Assembly: GCA_037042915.1 (NCBI GenBank)
Contig: CM073196.1
Location: forward strand, 2,790,001-2,854,000
Source of the DNA: Auricularia sp. M13
Lineage: Eukaryota; Basidiomycota; Agaricomycetes; Auriculariales; Auriculariaceae
Length of the DNA stretch: 64,000 nt
Reading direction: 5' to 3'
Shown here: piece after piece, positions 48,571-64,000 of the stretch
How positions within the stretch are numbered: position 1 is the stretch's first letter
How the letters are laid out: each line of letters begins with the position of its first letter
Position numbers and translations under genes: made by a program
The notes under the pieces: model-generated
The model's input: the letters and a program-made list of their open reading frames with translations, nothing else
Database searches by the model: none
Told to the model about the DNA's origin: nothing

Positions 48571-50242
48571 TTAGCCCTTACCATCCTCGTCAACCTCAAT
48601 CTCGAAGTCACGCGGCGGCCCGTGCTGCACGTCGCCATCATACTGCGGCGGGCCGTCTTCACTGGCGAGCTCGTCCTCCTCGTCTTCAGGGTAGCCATGT
48701 ATGACCCAGTCCGGCAGCTGAAAGTCGTACTCCTTCGAGATGCTGGCGGGGAGCTTCACGCCAAACGGCTCCGTGTTGCGCGCCGTCTTGCGACTCCTGC
48801 TGGGTACAGCGCCGCGCCGCGCGGCAGCAAGGAGCAGAGGCACGTCCTTCGACGCCGGGCGCACTGCGGACGAGAGCATGAAGTCGCTGCCGTACTTGGA
48901 CAGGCCGGTGGCGGGGCCAGACGGTGCGGATGTTCGCGCGCGCTTGGGGGCGCGTGCAGACGCCGGGTGCGCGCTGCTTGCGCGGCGCTTAGTGCCTGCG
49001 GCGGGGCCAGGCTCGAACGATGGGTCGGCAGCGTCCGACTCGTTGAGAACTGGCGTCGGGGGGCCGCCATCTGACACGCCATCGCCGGCCTGCACCCCCA
49101 TGCGGCCCGGCAGCTTGATCATGAGCTTGGGCGTCGACGCCTGCGAGTCGGTCTGCTGCGTCTTGGGCTTTGCCTTGGGCTTGCCTTTTGGCGTCTTCTT
49201 GGTCGATTTCGGCGCCGCGAGGCCTGGAGAGTACGCGGCGGCGTCGGCATCTGCTGCGAGTTCCTTGCGCGCCCTGGACGGTGCCGGTGTGCCGCCGCGT
49301 CTCCGTGCTGGCGTCGCTGTCGGCGGTACCGGCCCATCGGCAAAGTCTGGCTGCACGGTAGTCGCACGAGCGAGTGTCGGCCCAACACTCTGCGCGCGGC
49401 GCTTCTGAACGCGCTTCGGGTCGGGCGGGAGCAGCACCGCGTACCGCTTGTCGAGCATTTCCGCCGTCTCGAGCATGACCTTGCGGCGCGTTTCCGCGTC
49501 TGCCGTCGACAATCCCGGCGCCGAAAACGCGTTCACGTCCAGCCCGCGCAGCTGGTCAAGACGTTCGCGAAGCTTGTAGTGCTCGTGCTCCAGCTTTTCC
49601 TTCTCGCGCCGGCGCTGTTTCTTCTCGAACGCTTCGTAGCGGCGGTGACGACGGATGTACGCCTCTTCGGACATGTCAATCAGGTTCTGAAGCAAGTGTC
49701 AGTAAGTTGATTATCAGAATATTACCACAAAACCAGGCTTACCTCGCCTGCACCACCGCGAACGCGCAGGCGGCCGCCAACGGCGTCAGACTCAGATAGC
49801 AGGGAGAATTCTGGTGTCTGAATTTCGGCCTGAGCTTTCATCGACTGCACGATGTCCGGTTGACTGAAATATTTCGTAAGGTTGGGCCTGGTCTCGTCCA
49901 TTTTGGGCGGCACAAGCTTCGAATCCGTTGTGAGTATGAATCTAGTCGTAGGCGGAATGATCGCCTGAGTGTCTAAGAGATGTTGAGCACAATGAAAGGA
50001 TCCCTGGAAATCTCAGAATACTTACGAGCTCGTTCATGAGTGTCCAGAATGAGTTGGTCGATATCGTGTGACCCTACGCCTGGGCCTCCGCGCCGAATTC
50101 GCGACGGTAGGACGCGCGACGGTAATATGCGTTTCTGAGCTGGGGTGGTGCTCGTGCTATCGCTGAGCCCGATGCCGTTGGTAGCAGGCTCAGGCGCTAC
50201 AGGCGCGCCAGACACTGTGGAGGTTGAAGCTGTGTCGGCCAT
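48571..50242 (-). CDS. Basic nuclear-type protein with RHRRYE coiled coil (PEHE/SAS4-like, uncertain)
   Basis: Three exons, start ATG at 50242, about 520 aa. N-terminus: PSRVLPSRIRRGGPGVGSHD, then DIDQLILDTHERAR, IIPPTTRFILTTDSKLVPP and YFSQPDIVQSMKAQAEIQTPEF. The central exon encodes EEAYIRRHRRYEAFEKKQRR, continuing as a strongly charged helix to LRERLDQLRGLD. The rest is Ala/Pro/Lys-rich with many KKTPKGKPKAKPK-type clusters and an acidic end (DEEDELASEDG). Conserved patches in a disordered basic protein suggest a chromatin-complex scaffold. The RH-rich helix recalls the PEHE region of MSL1/KANSL1 and the SAS4 subunit, but I cannot confirm this. Introns are canonical and the frame is clean. 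Confidence 0.6.
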
Positions 50243-50917
50243 TGTTCACAACGGCGGCAGCAGACGTTTGGGATAGCCAAGTTGGACAGGCTCGGCGGCA
50301 CGCGACAGACTCGGAAGGGTTCGCGCTGAGTTTGAATATCACCGATGTGGACCGTGACCTTGCCCTGGTCTTCCTGTCAGAGCTACCGCATCTAATGCCT
50401 CCTAGAAACGCTTGCTTGCTGGAATGGGATGCTCGTAACCTAGGACGCCTACCTTGCCCACCAGCAGGCTACGATTGACTGCACGCGACTGCAACGACAG
50501 CCAAATGCGGCATGCCAACTCACCCCATCCGTTCTGCGCCTTGAGTTCCCTGACAGTCCTACTCCTGCCGCCATGCACGTTTTATTACTCAGGTGTAGTT
50601 GATGGCGCTCGGAAGAACTGAACGATTGAACGACACAGGTCGTTCGGTTCTTCTGCGATCCATGCAGCACGGTGATTTTGACGCACGATACTTTCGTCCG
50701 ATATCAATCTCTCCGAACGCGGCCTCGTCTGCGGCCCAGTTTCATGCTTTCTGACAGCTAAATCTCGCCTTCCACAAATGTCTTGCTGCTCGAAGTGCCC
50801 GAGCTTTGGACTACTATAGTTGATGCGCAAACTTGTGGCAGCGACGGCATCACAAAGACCGTGGATAAATCCAGCATCATTTCTCGGAAAAGCGCACAGT
50901 CGCGCGGCTTGGGTAAT
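50243..50917. other. Intergenic region, no gene seen
   Basis: This 675-bp stretch between the start of the basic nuclear protein and the stop of the first DUF2855 gene contains only short ORFs without conserved features on either strand. It should hold the promoter of the former and the 3' UTR of the latter. Confidence 0.5.
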
Positions 50918-52201
50918 CTACAGCTTGAACACGACATTTTCACCGGGGCGAAGTTTGTACTCCAACAAGTCGACCCACAAGCCTATCGCACCTTGTCCAT
51001 CTTCCGCTCCGATACGCCAAGTCAGCTTCGAGGCGTCTCCCCCGCGGTTCTGCAAGTACTTATCCCAGCCGGTATTCATGGCTTGGAAGTACGTGCTGAA
51101 CCCGGTCACCTTCATCGCACGGTCGCGAATGCCGGAGGTGTTGAGCGGGATTATTGGCAACTGGCTGCCCTCCGCCACCGCTGCTTGCGGCTGCGACAAC
51201 GAGCCTATCTTTCCGCCTTCTTGACCCACGCCGATGATGCTGAGTGCTGTCTTTTCGGAGGCGCTCTTGATGGCCGACGCGAAGGCCTTCAGCGCGTTAA
51301 TCGGGGCACCAAAGTCTATGACGACGACGCGAGCAGGCTTGAAGCTGTTGATCCAGGAGATGGTATCTGGTTGCGCGAGCGCATCGTAATGCACCGATTT
51401 GACCTGCAAGGCCGATTCACGGCCGAGCTCAGCCACGACGGACGGCGCAGACGTCGCTTGCAGCAGTGCGAGCGGGCCGCTCGTCGTAACTTCGCGGTCC
51501 TCGGTCAGCTGCCACGTGAAGCTGCGGCCCGTCTTGCTCGACGCCGACAGGCTGACGACGACTGCGCGCCGGAGGTCCGCGTCCTCGACAGTCCACGGCC
51601 CCTCGCCAAAGGGGTGCACAGGCTCAACACCACTTCCGGGAGTGGCGAACATGTAGCGGCTCATGAGGTAGGCGCACTCCCAGACGGGCTTGAAGGTTGC
51701 GGCCCATGCGTCGCGGTTGGTCTCGGAGACCGATTCGTCGACTACATGAGGCACCTGGACGATGCGGTTGTTCAAGTTAAATAGTCGCTGGCGGTGCTCG
51801 CTGACTTCGATCCAGTGACCTTGGGGCTCGGCTGCCGCGAGATTGAGGTCCACCGGGTACGCCGACGTCGGCCAGAATCCAAACAGGAACGAGCCGGACG
51901 CAATCGCAGGGACCGTGCTCTCGAGCACGCGCGCAAAGCCCCAAGACGGTATGATGCCCCACTCACTCGCGTTAGCGTACGGCGCGGGAGCGAAGCTCGG
52001 CACCGGGTAGGCGTCATACCAGGGGAAAATATGGCTGGTGCGCGCGTACAAGAGGTTATTGGACGATATGCCCAGCATGTGCGAGCGCACGCGAACGGAG
52101 GACGGGCCCAAGGGAACTGATGGAAAGTCGACCTTGAAGACAGCATGCTCCGCAAGGTTGCGCTTCGACACGACGTGGATACCGTAGTTGGTGACAGGCA
52201 T
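50918..52201 (-). CDS. DUF2855 family protein, copy A
   Basis: An intronless 427-aa ORF from ATG 52201. Fungal DUF2855 proteins look like medium-chain dehydrogenase relatives: an N-terminal GroES-like part (VRVRSHMLGISSNNLLYA, WGFARVLEST, GFWPTSAYPVDL) and a C-terminal Rossmann-like part (ADLRRAVVVSLSASSKTGRSF, VKSVHYDAL, KPARVVVIDFGAP). The conserved ASSKTG motif replaces the usual nucleotide-binding glycines. The conserved EPQGHWIEVSEHRQRLFN and WECAYLMSRYMFATP blocks are present. No reaction is known to me for the family. It has a paralogue 2.5 kb away in the same orientation, and the two share the same block order and lengths (427 and 422 aa). A TATATAA at about 52427-52433 lies 220 bp upstream. 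Confidence 0.85.
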   Translation of the reverse strand: MPVTNYGIHVVSKRNLAEHAVFKVDFPSVPLGPSSVRVRSHMLGISSNNLLYARTSHIFPWYDAYPVPSFAPAPYANASEWGIIPSWGFARVLESTVPAIASGSFLFGFWPTSAYPVDLNLAAAEPQGHWIEVSEHRQRLFNLNNRIVQVPHVVDESVSETNRDAWAATFKPVWECAYLMSRYMFATPGSGVEPVHPFGEGPWTVEDADLRRAVVVSLSASSKTGRSFTWQLTEDREVTTSGPLALLQATSAPSVVAELGRESALQVKSVHYDALAQPDTISWINSFKPARVVVIDFGAPINALKAFASAIKSASEKTALSIIGVGQEGGKIGSLSQPQAAVAEGSQLPIIPLNTSGIRDRAMKVTGFSTYFQAMNTGWDKYLQNRGGDASKLTWRIGAEDGQGAIGLWVDLLEYKLRPGENVVFKL

Positions 52202-52207
52202 TGTCAA

Positions 52208-52786
52208 TGGGTACGTTCAGCGGTGTTGTGTGCTAGACAAGGAACAAATCCCTGCATTTAAACGACAACAGTAAGTGTGTGGCAAAGGGCTGTGTCAGTG
52301 TGACTCGTCTGCCAGTCCGGTATCGGGTTTGCTGCGTCATGCCTTGTCATTCGATGCCATCCGAGGGCTACCGGGTGATTTGGCACCTTTAAGTATCACA
52401 GAAGTATCCCGCTTCAGTCGACCGGCTTATATAAGGCGGTCTTCCCGTTGCACCTTAAGCGATACATCACAACGGAGTGCCCGGTGAATTCGAGGGAGAG
52501 GCAGCATGGCCGATGAGGGTCAGATGAGGGTTCACATCTACTTATTTCATAGTAGTGATCTGGGAGCGCAACTCGGCGGACGGCAGGGCTCAAGTTTGCC
52601 GTCAACGTCTCAAGAGAGAGCGTTCAGCGGCCAAGATAATGCACGAACCAATCCTTAATTCCTGAATCCCTCGGCTTCGTTTCTGCAATAACTCGTGACT
52701 CAGCGTGGCTTGTGCAAGACAGCACGACAAATCAAGACCCACCACGGAGCAAATACACGCTCATGCTCCGTTCCGTTCCTCGACCT
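52208..52786. other. Promoter region of DUF2855 copy A
   Basis: No gene is seen in these 579 bp. A TATATAA on either strand at about 52427-52433 could serve copy A, which is read leftward from 52201. The right side holds the 3' UTR of the F-box gene. Confidence 0.4.
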
Positions 52787-54361
52787 TCACCCCGCGGAGA
52801 ACAAGATTTGGAGGCTGATTGGAGCCGCGGCGGACGAGTCCGAGTGCGTAACCAAAATGTGCAAGCTCGTGTGAAGAAATGATCCCTCCGCCCATGTCAT
52901 TCGACACGACAAGTAATTCGAGGGACGGACAGGCCGGTGCGTATTTACCCAGAGTCGGAATCGCCTGAGTCTCGAGCAGACAAGTCCCAGGGCGGCGCAG
53001 TCAGCGACGTCCCAAAAGACAAGCTCTCCTTGGCCCTCCATGCGAATGTGGATGAGACGGAGCGCTTGTAACGAGTCGGAAATGTAGAAAATAGACAGGA
53101 GGTGCGCATGGTCCAGACTTATCTCCGTCAGCGTTGAGCCGAGAGAAACTAGACTGGAAAGCGGGTCGTAGTGCCCCCCACCGCGGCGCTCTTCAACGAA
53201 GCTCTCCTCTGCGTAGAAAGTGACGGCGCGTGCATCAGCTGCCGACCGCACCGTCGCGTAGATGTCTTGCGGGAGTCCGGTAGACGTCCGCCTGATGCTG
53301 AAGATTGCGAGAGAATGAGGGGCAGGGAGGAGAGCAAGACACTGAGCCCAGTCGGCATCGCGAAGCTTGAAGATGCGAGCCATATCTGACTTCGACCTCA
53401 TGACGGAGACCCCATTGGTATTCTCATAGGAGTAGTGAGCGTCGAAGTTAATCCTGAGGTGTCGCACGGGAGCGGGGTCGAATAGCTGTAGCAGCTTTGG
53501 AAGAATGATAGCAGAGTCGTCCAGATCGAGAGAAATAAGCGAGCTCGGAAGCCAAGAAGCGCGACTGCAGGATATGGTTTTCGGCTGATCATTTTCGAGC
53601 GTCGTCAGTTTAAGGTGCGTCGCGGCCGGGAAATAAGCAGCGAAACCTATGCTAGGAATGGGTTGCAGGTCTCCAAGCTTTACGTGCGTCACCTTGCTGA
53701 ACGCCTCCACGGATCGTTCGGGCAAAGTGACGCCATAGAGATCCACGCTGGTCAGCTTCGGGGCTGAACGAGCAAACAGTCGGTCGATAATGGGCGGGAG
53801 TCTCGCATAGGTCATTGCACTCCAGCCGCTGTAGCTGTAGAAGCCGGAGTCCGAGTTGCTATAGCTATCGTACTCCTCCTCGTCACCGTCCAGATCGGGG
53901 TCGATCCGATAGACAAATTCCCGCAAGTCCGGGGCAGGGATTAACAGAAACTCGAGCGCAGCGCCGGGCAGAGGCGCGGCAGATACGATGGAGATCCTTC
54001 GAACGAGCTTCATTACTCGTTCGATAGCCGGTGACACTTTAGTAACTAGTAAGTCTCGGCTGATTTTGGTCGGTGAGTAGGGAAAGTCAAAAATGACAGC
54101 GATAGGCCGTTGGTATTTTCGAGCATGCGCGAGCTGCCGTATAAACCGCTCGTGGCGCCCGCGAATGGCCTGTAGTCGCACGGCAAGGTAGAAAGACGGT
54201 TCGTCCTGAGCAAGAGCTCTCCAAGACTTCGATAGAGCACCCACGCGCAAGAGCGCAGGTTGATCTAAAAAATGCAACCACGCCTTGTGCACCTCCATCG
54301 GCAGGCGTGAGAGCCCTGTAGAACCGCCGTTATGATGAGTGCTGGTGTGGAGAACGTCCAT
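52787..54361 (-). CDS. F-box and leucine-rich-type protein
   Basis: An intronless ORF of 524 aa from ATG 54361; the open frame extends further upstream but only through a non-ATG codon. The N-terminal F-box reads LSRLPMEVHKAWLHFLDQPALLRVGALSKSWRALAQD (about residues 17-55). The rest alternates LKLTTLEND, SSLISLDLDDSAIILPKLLQLF, VRHLRINF and LTEISLDHAHLLSI, a leucine-rich array typical of the large Agaricomycete F-box family. Such proteins are substrate receptors of SCF ubiquitin ligases; the target is unknown. An acidic, Ser/Tyr-rich insert (DGDEEEYDSYSNSDSG) lies near residue 165. It is sandwiched between two DUF2855 paralogues, all three on the minus strand with 250-580 bp gaps. Confidence 0.8.
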   Translation of the reverse strand: MDVLHTSTHHNGGSTGLSRLPMEVHKAWLHFLDQPALLRVGALSKSWRALAQDEPSFYLAVRLQAIRGRHERFIRQLAHARKYQRPIAVIFDFPYSPTKISRDLLVTKVSPAIERVMKLVRRISIVSAAPLPGAALEFLLIPAPDLREFVYRIDPDLDGDEEEYDSYSNSDSGFYSYSGWSAMTYARLPPIIDRLFARSAPKLTSVDLYGVTLPERSVEAFSKVTHVKLGDLQPIPSIGFAAYFPAATHLKLTTLENDQPKTISCSRASWLPSSLISLDLDDSAIILPKLLQLFDPAPVRHLRINFDAHYSYENTNGVSVMRSKSDMARIFKLRDADWAQCLALLPAPHSLAIFSIRRTSTGLPQDIYATVRSAADARAVTFYAEESFVEERRGGGHYDPLSSLVSLGSTLTEISLDHAHLLSIFYISDSLQALRLIHIRMEGQGELVFWDVADCAALGLVCSRLRRFRLWVNTHRPVRPSNYLSCRMTWAEGSFLHTSLHILVTHSDSSAAAPISLQILFSAG

Positions 54362-54691
54362 TGAGGGAAGCAAGCAACGACAACGAGGCTGGGAGGACAA
54401 GATGCGGAAAGATCCGCCGAAGCTCGTGCTGATGCTTGCCACCTCGTTTCTGTGTGAATATCGAACGTCCCCAGATCCCGTCCTCAGTCCGCCAGGTGGC
54501 GAGGTGAGCGCTGAGCTACGGCGCCGCCTCCCTGGTAGCAGCCGCCAATTCGGCCATCACTGCAACGTCCCCATCCGGAGGAGACGCGCCGTGGCTTTGT
54601 GCAGGATCGCCGTTCAGGGCCACTTTGTTGTCGAGCAACATATTTCGTTGTTGTCGCGCGAGTGTTATATTCGTCGGTGTATTTGTACATC

Positions 54692-55960
54692 CTACGGCTT
54701 GAGCAGGACAGCATCACCAGGCCGCAGCTTATGCTCGCACAGTTCCGCCCATGCACCTTTCATTCCCTGCTCACCTTCCACGCCGTGGCGCCAGGTCAGT
54801 TCGGTGTAGCCGAGCTTACCGTCCGCGGCAGCGCACTTCTGCCAGGTGGCATTTAAACCTTCGAAGTAGTCGTGATATCCTTCGGCTTGCATTGCATGAT
54901 CGCGAATAATTGTAGTGTTAACCTGGACCTTTCCCAGCTTTGCTACCTGCGCCATGGACGCCTGGATCTCAGGGATTGTGGAGACTTTGCCCTCGCCGCC
55001 AACTGCGAGGATGCTGACCGCAGCCTTGTCGGATGCAGCCTTGACGGCCGAGATAAGCGGCTCGAGCGTAGCACCCGGAGCGCCGAAATCGACGACGACG
55101 ACACGCGCCGGCTTGAATCCGTCGATCCAGGCGAGCGTCTCTTGTTGCCTGAGCGCGTCGTAGTGCACCGTCTTGATCGGCAAACGCGAATCCTGGGCGA
55201 ACCCGGCCAAGGCGGACGGCGCGGAGGTCGCCTGCAGCAGCGCCAGCGGGCCGCCCGTCGCGTGGTCGCGGTCGTGCGCCAGCAGCCACGTGAATCCGCG
55301 GCCGGTCTTGCTCGACGCAGACAAGCTGACGACAACCGCGTGGCTGAGGTCCGCGTCCTCGGTCGTCCACGGCAGGTCCCCGCCGGGGTGCGCGGGCTTG
55401 ACGCCGGTCCCGGGCGCCGCGAAGGTGTAGCGATTCATCAGATAGGCGCACTCCCAAACGGGCCTGAGGCTGACAGTCCACGCGTCGCGGTTATCGTTCG
55501 AGACCGAGTCGTCGACAGCATGCGCGACCTGGATGTAGCGGTTGTACATGTTGAACAGTTTCTTCCTGTGCTCGCTGACTTCGATCCAGTGGCCCTGCGG
55601 CTCAGCTGCCTCGAGCTTCAGGTCGACAGGTACGGAGGTTGTCGGCCAGTAGCCCCATATGTACGAGTCCTTCGCAATGGAGGGGATGGTGCTCTCGAGC
55701 ACGCGCGCGTAGCCCCAGGCGGGGACGATGCCCCAGTCTTTCGTGTTGTTATACGGCGCGGGCGCATAGCTCGGTACGGGATACGTGTCCCACCAATGCA
55801 CGATACTGCCAAGCGCCGCATACGCGATATTGTTGCTCGAAAGCCCAAGCAGGTGAGAACGCACGCGAACGGAAGACGCCGCCAGCGGAGTGGACGGGAC
55901 GTCGACCCGGAATGCCGCATGTTCGCCAATGTTGTGCTTGGACACGACGTGCAGCGACAT
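54692..55960 (-). CDS. DUF2855 family protein, copy B
   Basis: An intronless 422-aa ORF from ATG 55960, paralogous to copy A over its full length: same blocks VRVRSHLLGLSSNNIAYA, PAPYNN, WGYARVLEST, GYWPTTSVPVDLKL, EPQGHWIEVSEHRKKLFN, WECAYLMNRYTFAAP, VVVSLSASSKTGRGF and KPARVVVVDFGAP. About half or more of the residues look identical to copy A by eye, with higher conservation in the C-terminal Rossmann part. Divergence is greatest at 54950-55080 (KVSTIPEIQASMAQVAKLG). Both copies are open and similar in length, so both may be active. A TATAAAT (plus strand) at about 56005-56011, 45 bp upstream, could act as TATA box. Enzymatic function is unknown. Confidence 0.85.
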   Translation of the reverse strand: MSLHVVSKHNIGEHAAFRVDVPSTPLAASSVRVRSHLLGLSSNNIAYAALGSIVHWWDTYPVPSYAPAPYNNTKDWGIVPAWGYARVLESTIPSIAKDSYIWGYWPTTSVPVDLKLEAAEPQGHWIEVSEHRKKLFNMYNRYIQVAHAVDDSVSNDNRDAWTVSLRPVWECAYLMNRYTFAAPGTGVKPAHPGGDLPWTTEDADLSHAVVVSLSASSKTGRGFTWLLAHDRDHATGGPLALLQATSAPSALAGFAQDSRLPIKTVHYDALRQQETLAWIDGFKPARVVVVDFGAPGATLEPLISAVKAASDKAAVSILAVGGEGKVSTIPEIQASMAQVAKLGKVQVNTTIIRDHAMQAEGYHDYFEGLNATWQKCAAADGKLGYTELTWRHGVEGEQGMKGAWAELCEHKLRPGDAVLLKP

Positions 55961-56396
55961 GATAGTCAGGTAAGGGACTCACGAGAGCTCGCGCTGGCCA
56001 TTGCCTTATAAATGCTGACAAAGATGGGTTAGTGACTCACGCTGTGTCAATTGCTTGGCTCCGCAGCCCGTTGCAGTACGGAACAACAAAGTCTGACAAC
56101 ATACAGCCCCGCGGCCATGATGCTGAAGATGCCTAAAAGAGTCACAGGCTCACTGCATTTGAGAGCAATCGACGAGGTGCGTAGAGTAGTTTGGTACACT
56201 AGGATAGGAACGCGCAGAGCGATACAAGACTCAAGGAAAGCAAGAGACGAGGAGGAGGAGGAGGATCTGGGCGGTAGATAGGAGCAGTAAGGAGTTAGCG
56301 ATACGATAGACACTACCGCCTCAACGACAATGAGCGAGTCCGAGGGTAGGAATACACAGCGGCGGCTGGAAGAAGAAATGCACACCCAATCTGCAA
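55961..56396. other. Intergenic region upstream of DUF2855 copy B
   Basis: No gene seen. It includes the promoter of copy B with a TATA-like TATAAAT near 56005, and the 3' UTR of the transcription factor gene, which ends at 56397. A purine run (GAGGAGGAGGAGG) lies near 56250-56270. Confidence 0.4.
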
Positions 56397-62312
<5,916 letters not shown>

Positions 62313-62614
62313 TTGAGAGTTTCTCCTCTTGCTCTCTTCGTGTACAGTATCAACAGCAACGGAACATGCCAAATAACGTTTGTGCATACGTGATTCATGA
62401 AAACTGGGTGACGCGATGGGTAAGACGTTGATGCGCGTGTTCGTCGCGCCGCGCTTTCGGAGTCAGTTAGGGTTCGCGCCTCGTGGCCAACGCCATATAC
62501 TGGCCGGAAGGCTCGAGCGAGCGCTCCCATCCCCGGTCTCACTCTTCTTCTGCACCTCAGATCCCGCTCTCGTTACTCACCGCGCTCACCAGTCATTTCT
62601 CTCACCGCGCACCC
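62313..62614. other. Intergenic region, no gene seen
   Basis: About 300 bp between CDC5 and the membrane protein gene, read in the same direction. It should contain the CDC5 terminator and the next promoter. No distinctive element was noticed. Confidence 0.4.
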
Positions 62615-63429
62615 ATGCCGGTTCTGCAGCAGCGCGCGACAGTTGTCACTCAGACACTGTACAAGCCCGGTCCGACTCAGGCCGTACTACCGCAGCAGCA
62701 GCAGCAGCAGGGCAACGGCATCCCCATCGGCGCCATCGTGGGCGGCACGCTCGCTGGCATCGTCCTCACCCTCGTTGTGACTATTGGCTGGAAATGGTGG
62801 GGTTGGCGGCTGATGCAGCCCGTCACGAAGAAGGTATGCAAACCAGCGTTGCGCCGAGACAAAGGAAGGTTCCTCACCCGCTCGCCGGCCAGCCCGCCCA
62901 CCTGCGGATACCAGAGAAAGGCGTCAGCCGACCTAGCTCGATGTATTCGCGGTATTCGGCGCGCATCAGCGCGGACTGGAAGACAAAGGCCGTCCCTGCT
63001 CTCCCCAGCTCTCCGACCAAGATGCAGAAATGTCTGCTGCTCGCGACGCCCACGCACCACCAGGGCAGGTACCCGCCGTCCCACACGCTCTTTGCGATCC
63101 AGGAGGAGCAGCAGGGCGGATCGACGCGCTGCTCGACCCCCCACGGCAAGGGCCCGCGAGCGCCCAGCCCCGTTGCGTGCGCGGACTATGGCAAGTCGTC
63201 CCTCACGTTCCCCAAGACCGGCGCGCCGCAGCAGGAGCAGCCGCGCCATGTCAAGTACGTCTCTGCGGTGTACGACAACTACGGCAGCACGCACGCGCCG
63301 CAGGAGACGCGGACGAGCATGGACCGGACCAGCAAGGCGTCGTCGTCCGTGTACTCGATCGAATCGATGGGCCAGGTGCACCACCTTTCGTATTTGCAGC
63401 AGCAACACCCGCCTGCGGCTCGGTATTGA
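62615..63429 (+). CDS. Single-pass membrane protein with cytosolic Ser/Pro-rich tail, hypothetical
   Basis: ATG 62615 gives MPVLQQRATVVTQTLYKPG, a polyglutamine stretch from a CAG run, then GNGIPIGAIVGGTLAGIVLTLVVTIGWKWWGW: a glycine-zipper-like transmembrane helix preceded by PIG and closed by Trp. After an intron starting at about 62835 (acceptor unclear, near 62870) the frame continues with LRIPEKGVSRPSSMYSRYSARISADWK, a Cys-rich part and a tail FPKTGAPQQ ... VKYVSAVYDNYG, ending LQQQHPPAARY. The layout (short ectodomain, one helix, long tail) recalls fungal surface sensors and the many Agaricomycete proteins of unknown function with a single helix. I do not recognise a family. The middle part (62990-63180) may contain an indel. 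Confidence 0.55.
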
Positions 63430-63500
63430 CGCTCCTATGTATGATGTATCCCGTGCGTGCGCGCTGTAACAGTAACTGCGATAGAATTTTGTACAATGGT

Positions 63501-64000
63501 CTATGTTGTCTTGAGCGATTCTACAAATTTCTGCGGGAGCGCGACGCGTGGGTCAGTATGGCGACGCGAAGGCTGACGGGTAGGCAGGGCACGCACCTGC
63601 TCTACCTTGCTCACTGCAGCCTTGAAGTCCGCCACTTCCTGGTAGCAGTTTAATGAAGTGCTGAGGTTCGACCTGGGAATGAAGGGTCGGGTGAGCCGGG
63701 CACAGGGAATGGCAGGCCATTACGCACTTGTAGCACGCGATGAGGGCGTCGCGGGACGTCTTGACCTCTGGATACAGCTCTGCGAGGCGCCTGCGACCCT
63801 CAAACGCCTTGACGCGTGCCTGGAGGCTTTCGATGTCCTGGCGCAGGGACGGGCTGTCGGCGCCGTCGAGGGCCTTCTCGCGGTCGATGTTCTCCTTTTC
63901 CAGCGCGCTCGCGATTTGCCGCAGCACGTCCTGCTCCTCCTCCCGCAGCTTGGCCATCTCGGCCTGTATGCGCGAGCGTACGTGGGCGTCCAGCGTGGCC
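63501..64000 (-). CDS. MIC19: MICOS subunit MIC19 (5' end outside window)
   Basis: The C-terminal part is present. From the window edge the frame reads HVRSRIQAEMAKLREEE, then QIASALEKENIDREKA, LRQDIESLQARVKAFEGRRRL, ELYPEVKTSRDALIACYK and, after an intron, SNLSTSLNCYQEVADFKAAVSKVEQ. A last small exon adds KFVESLKTT and TAG at 63501-63503. The coiled coil followed by C-x10-C (CYKSNLSTSLNC) is the CHCH-type signature of Mic19/CHCHD3. The protein is imported into the intermembrane space and helps hold cristae junctions with Mic60. Both introns are GT-AG. The N-terminus, with a possible myristoylation site, lies beyond the window. Confidence 0.8.

Noticed and set aside
54872-56011. 379-residue plus-strand ORF, and 333-residue ORF at 50783-51784
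   Set aside because: Both lie antisense to the DUF2855 genes and arise from third-position GC bias; they show no domain and no promoter logic.
62690-62710. CAG repeat
   Set aside because: Only a few codons of glutamine in a coding region; not a notable microsatellite.

Overview
The window is nuclear DNA of a filamentous basidiomycete, most likely an Agaricomycete. The evidence is dense genes split by many 45-60 bp GT-AG introns, GC-rich coding sequence, a fungal Zn2Cys6 regulator, DUF2855 and DUF1996 proteins, a CBM1 cellulose-binding domain, and a complex I subunit (which excludes the Saccharomyces lineage). I recognise about 30 protein genes. I see no rRNA, tRNA, CRISPR array or intact transposon.

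Layout. 1-9.6 kb: 3' end of a secreted GH43 exo-galactanase with CBM35, a complex I B15-type subunit, COQ7, a protein with two PGG motifs, and a formin. 9.6-11.9 kb: gene-poor stretch with an imperfect inverted repeat. 11.9-25 kb: PFK-2/FBPase-2, tRNA isopentenyltransferase, PIG-X/PBN1, a secreted DUF1996-WSC-CBM1 protein, a Rho GTPase, PRP38, a damaged deaminase-like gene and mitochondrial uL15. 25-42.5 kb: a 2,000-residue DYRK kinase, GAR1, PEX6 and APC1. 42.5-50.3 kb: a PhoD-type phosphatase, a small membrane ORF, YJU2/CWC16, a WD40 protein, a truncated UBA2 remnant and a basic coiled-coil nuclear-type protein. 50.3-56 kb: two DUF2855 paralogues flanking an F-box gene. 56-64 kb: a Zn2Cys6 transcription factor, CDC5/CEF1, a single-pass membrane protein and the 3' end of MIC19.

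The content is mostly core cell biology: RNA processing (PRP38, YJU2, CDC5, GAR1, MOD5), mitochondria (complex I, COQ7, uL15m, MIC19), polarity (formin, Rho, DYRK), cell cycle (APC1) and peroxisomes (PEX6). The two carbohydrate-active proteins point to growth on plant polymers. Many neighbours are divergent pairs with start codons only 53-133 bp apart, so shared bidirectional promoters are the rule.

The strongest overall signal is technical. At least a dozen conserved genes need a single-base correction, mostly a missing base in a short homopolymer, to stay in frame. This looks like uncorrected sequencing error, and automatic models built here will be broken. No new multi-gene system is evident. 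The most interesting leads are the PGG-motif protein, the duplicated DUF2855 locus, the decaying deaminase, the UBA2 remnant and several GC-AG introns.
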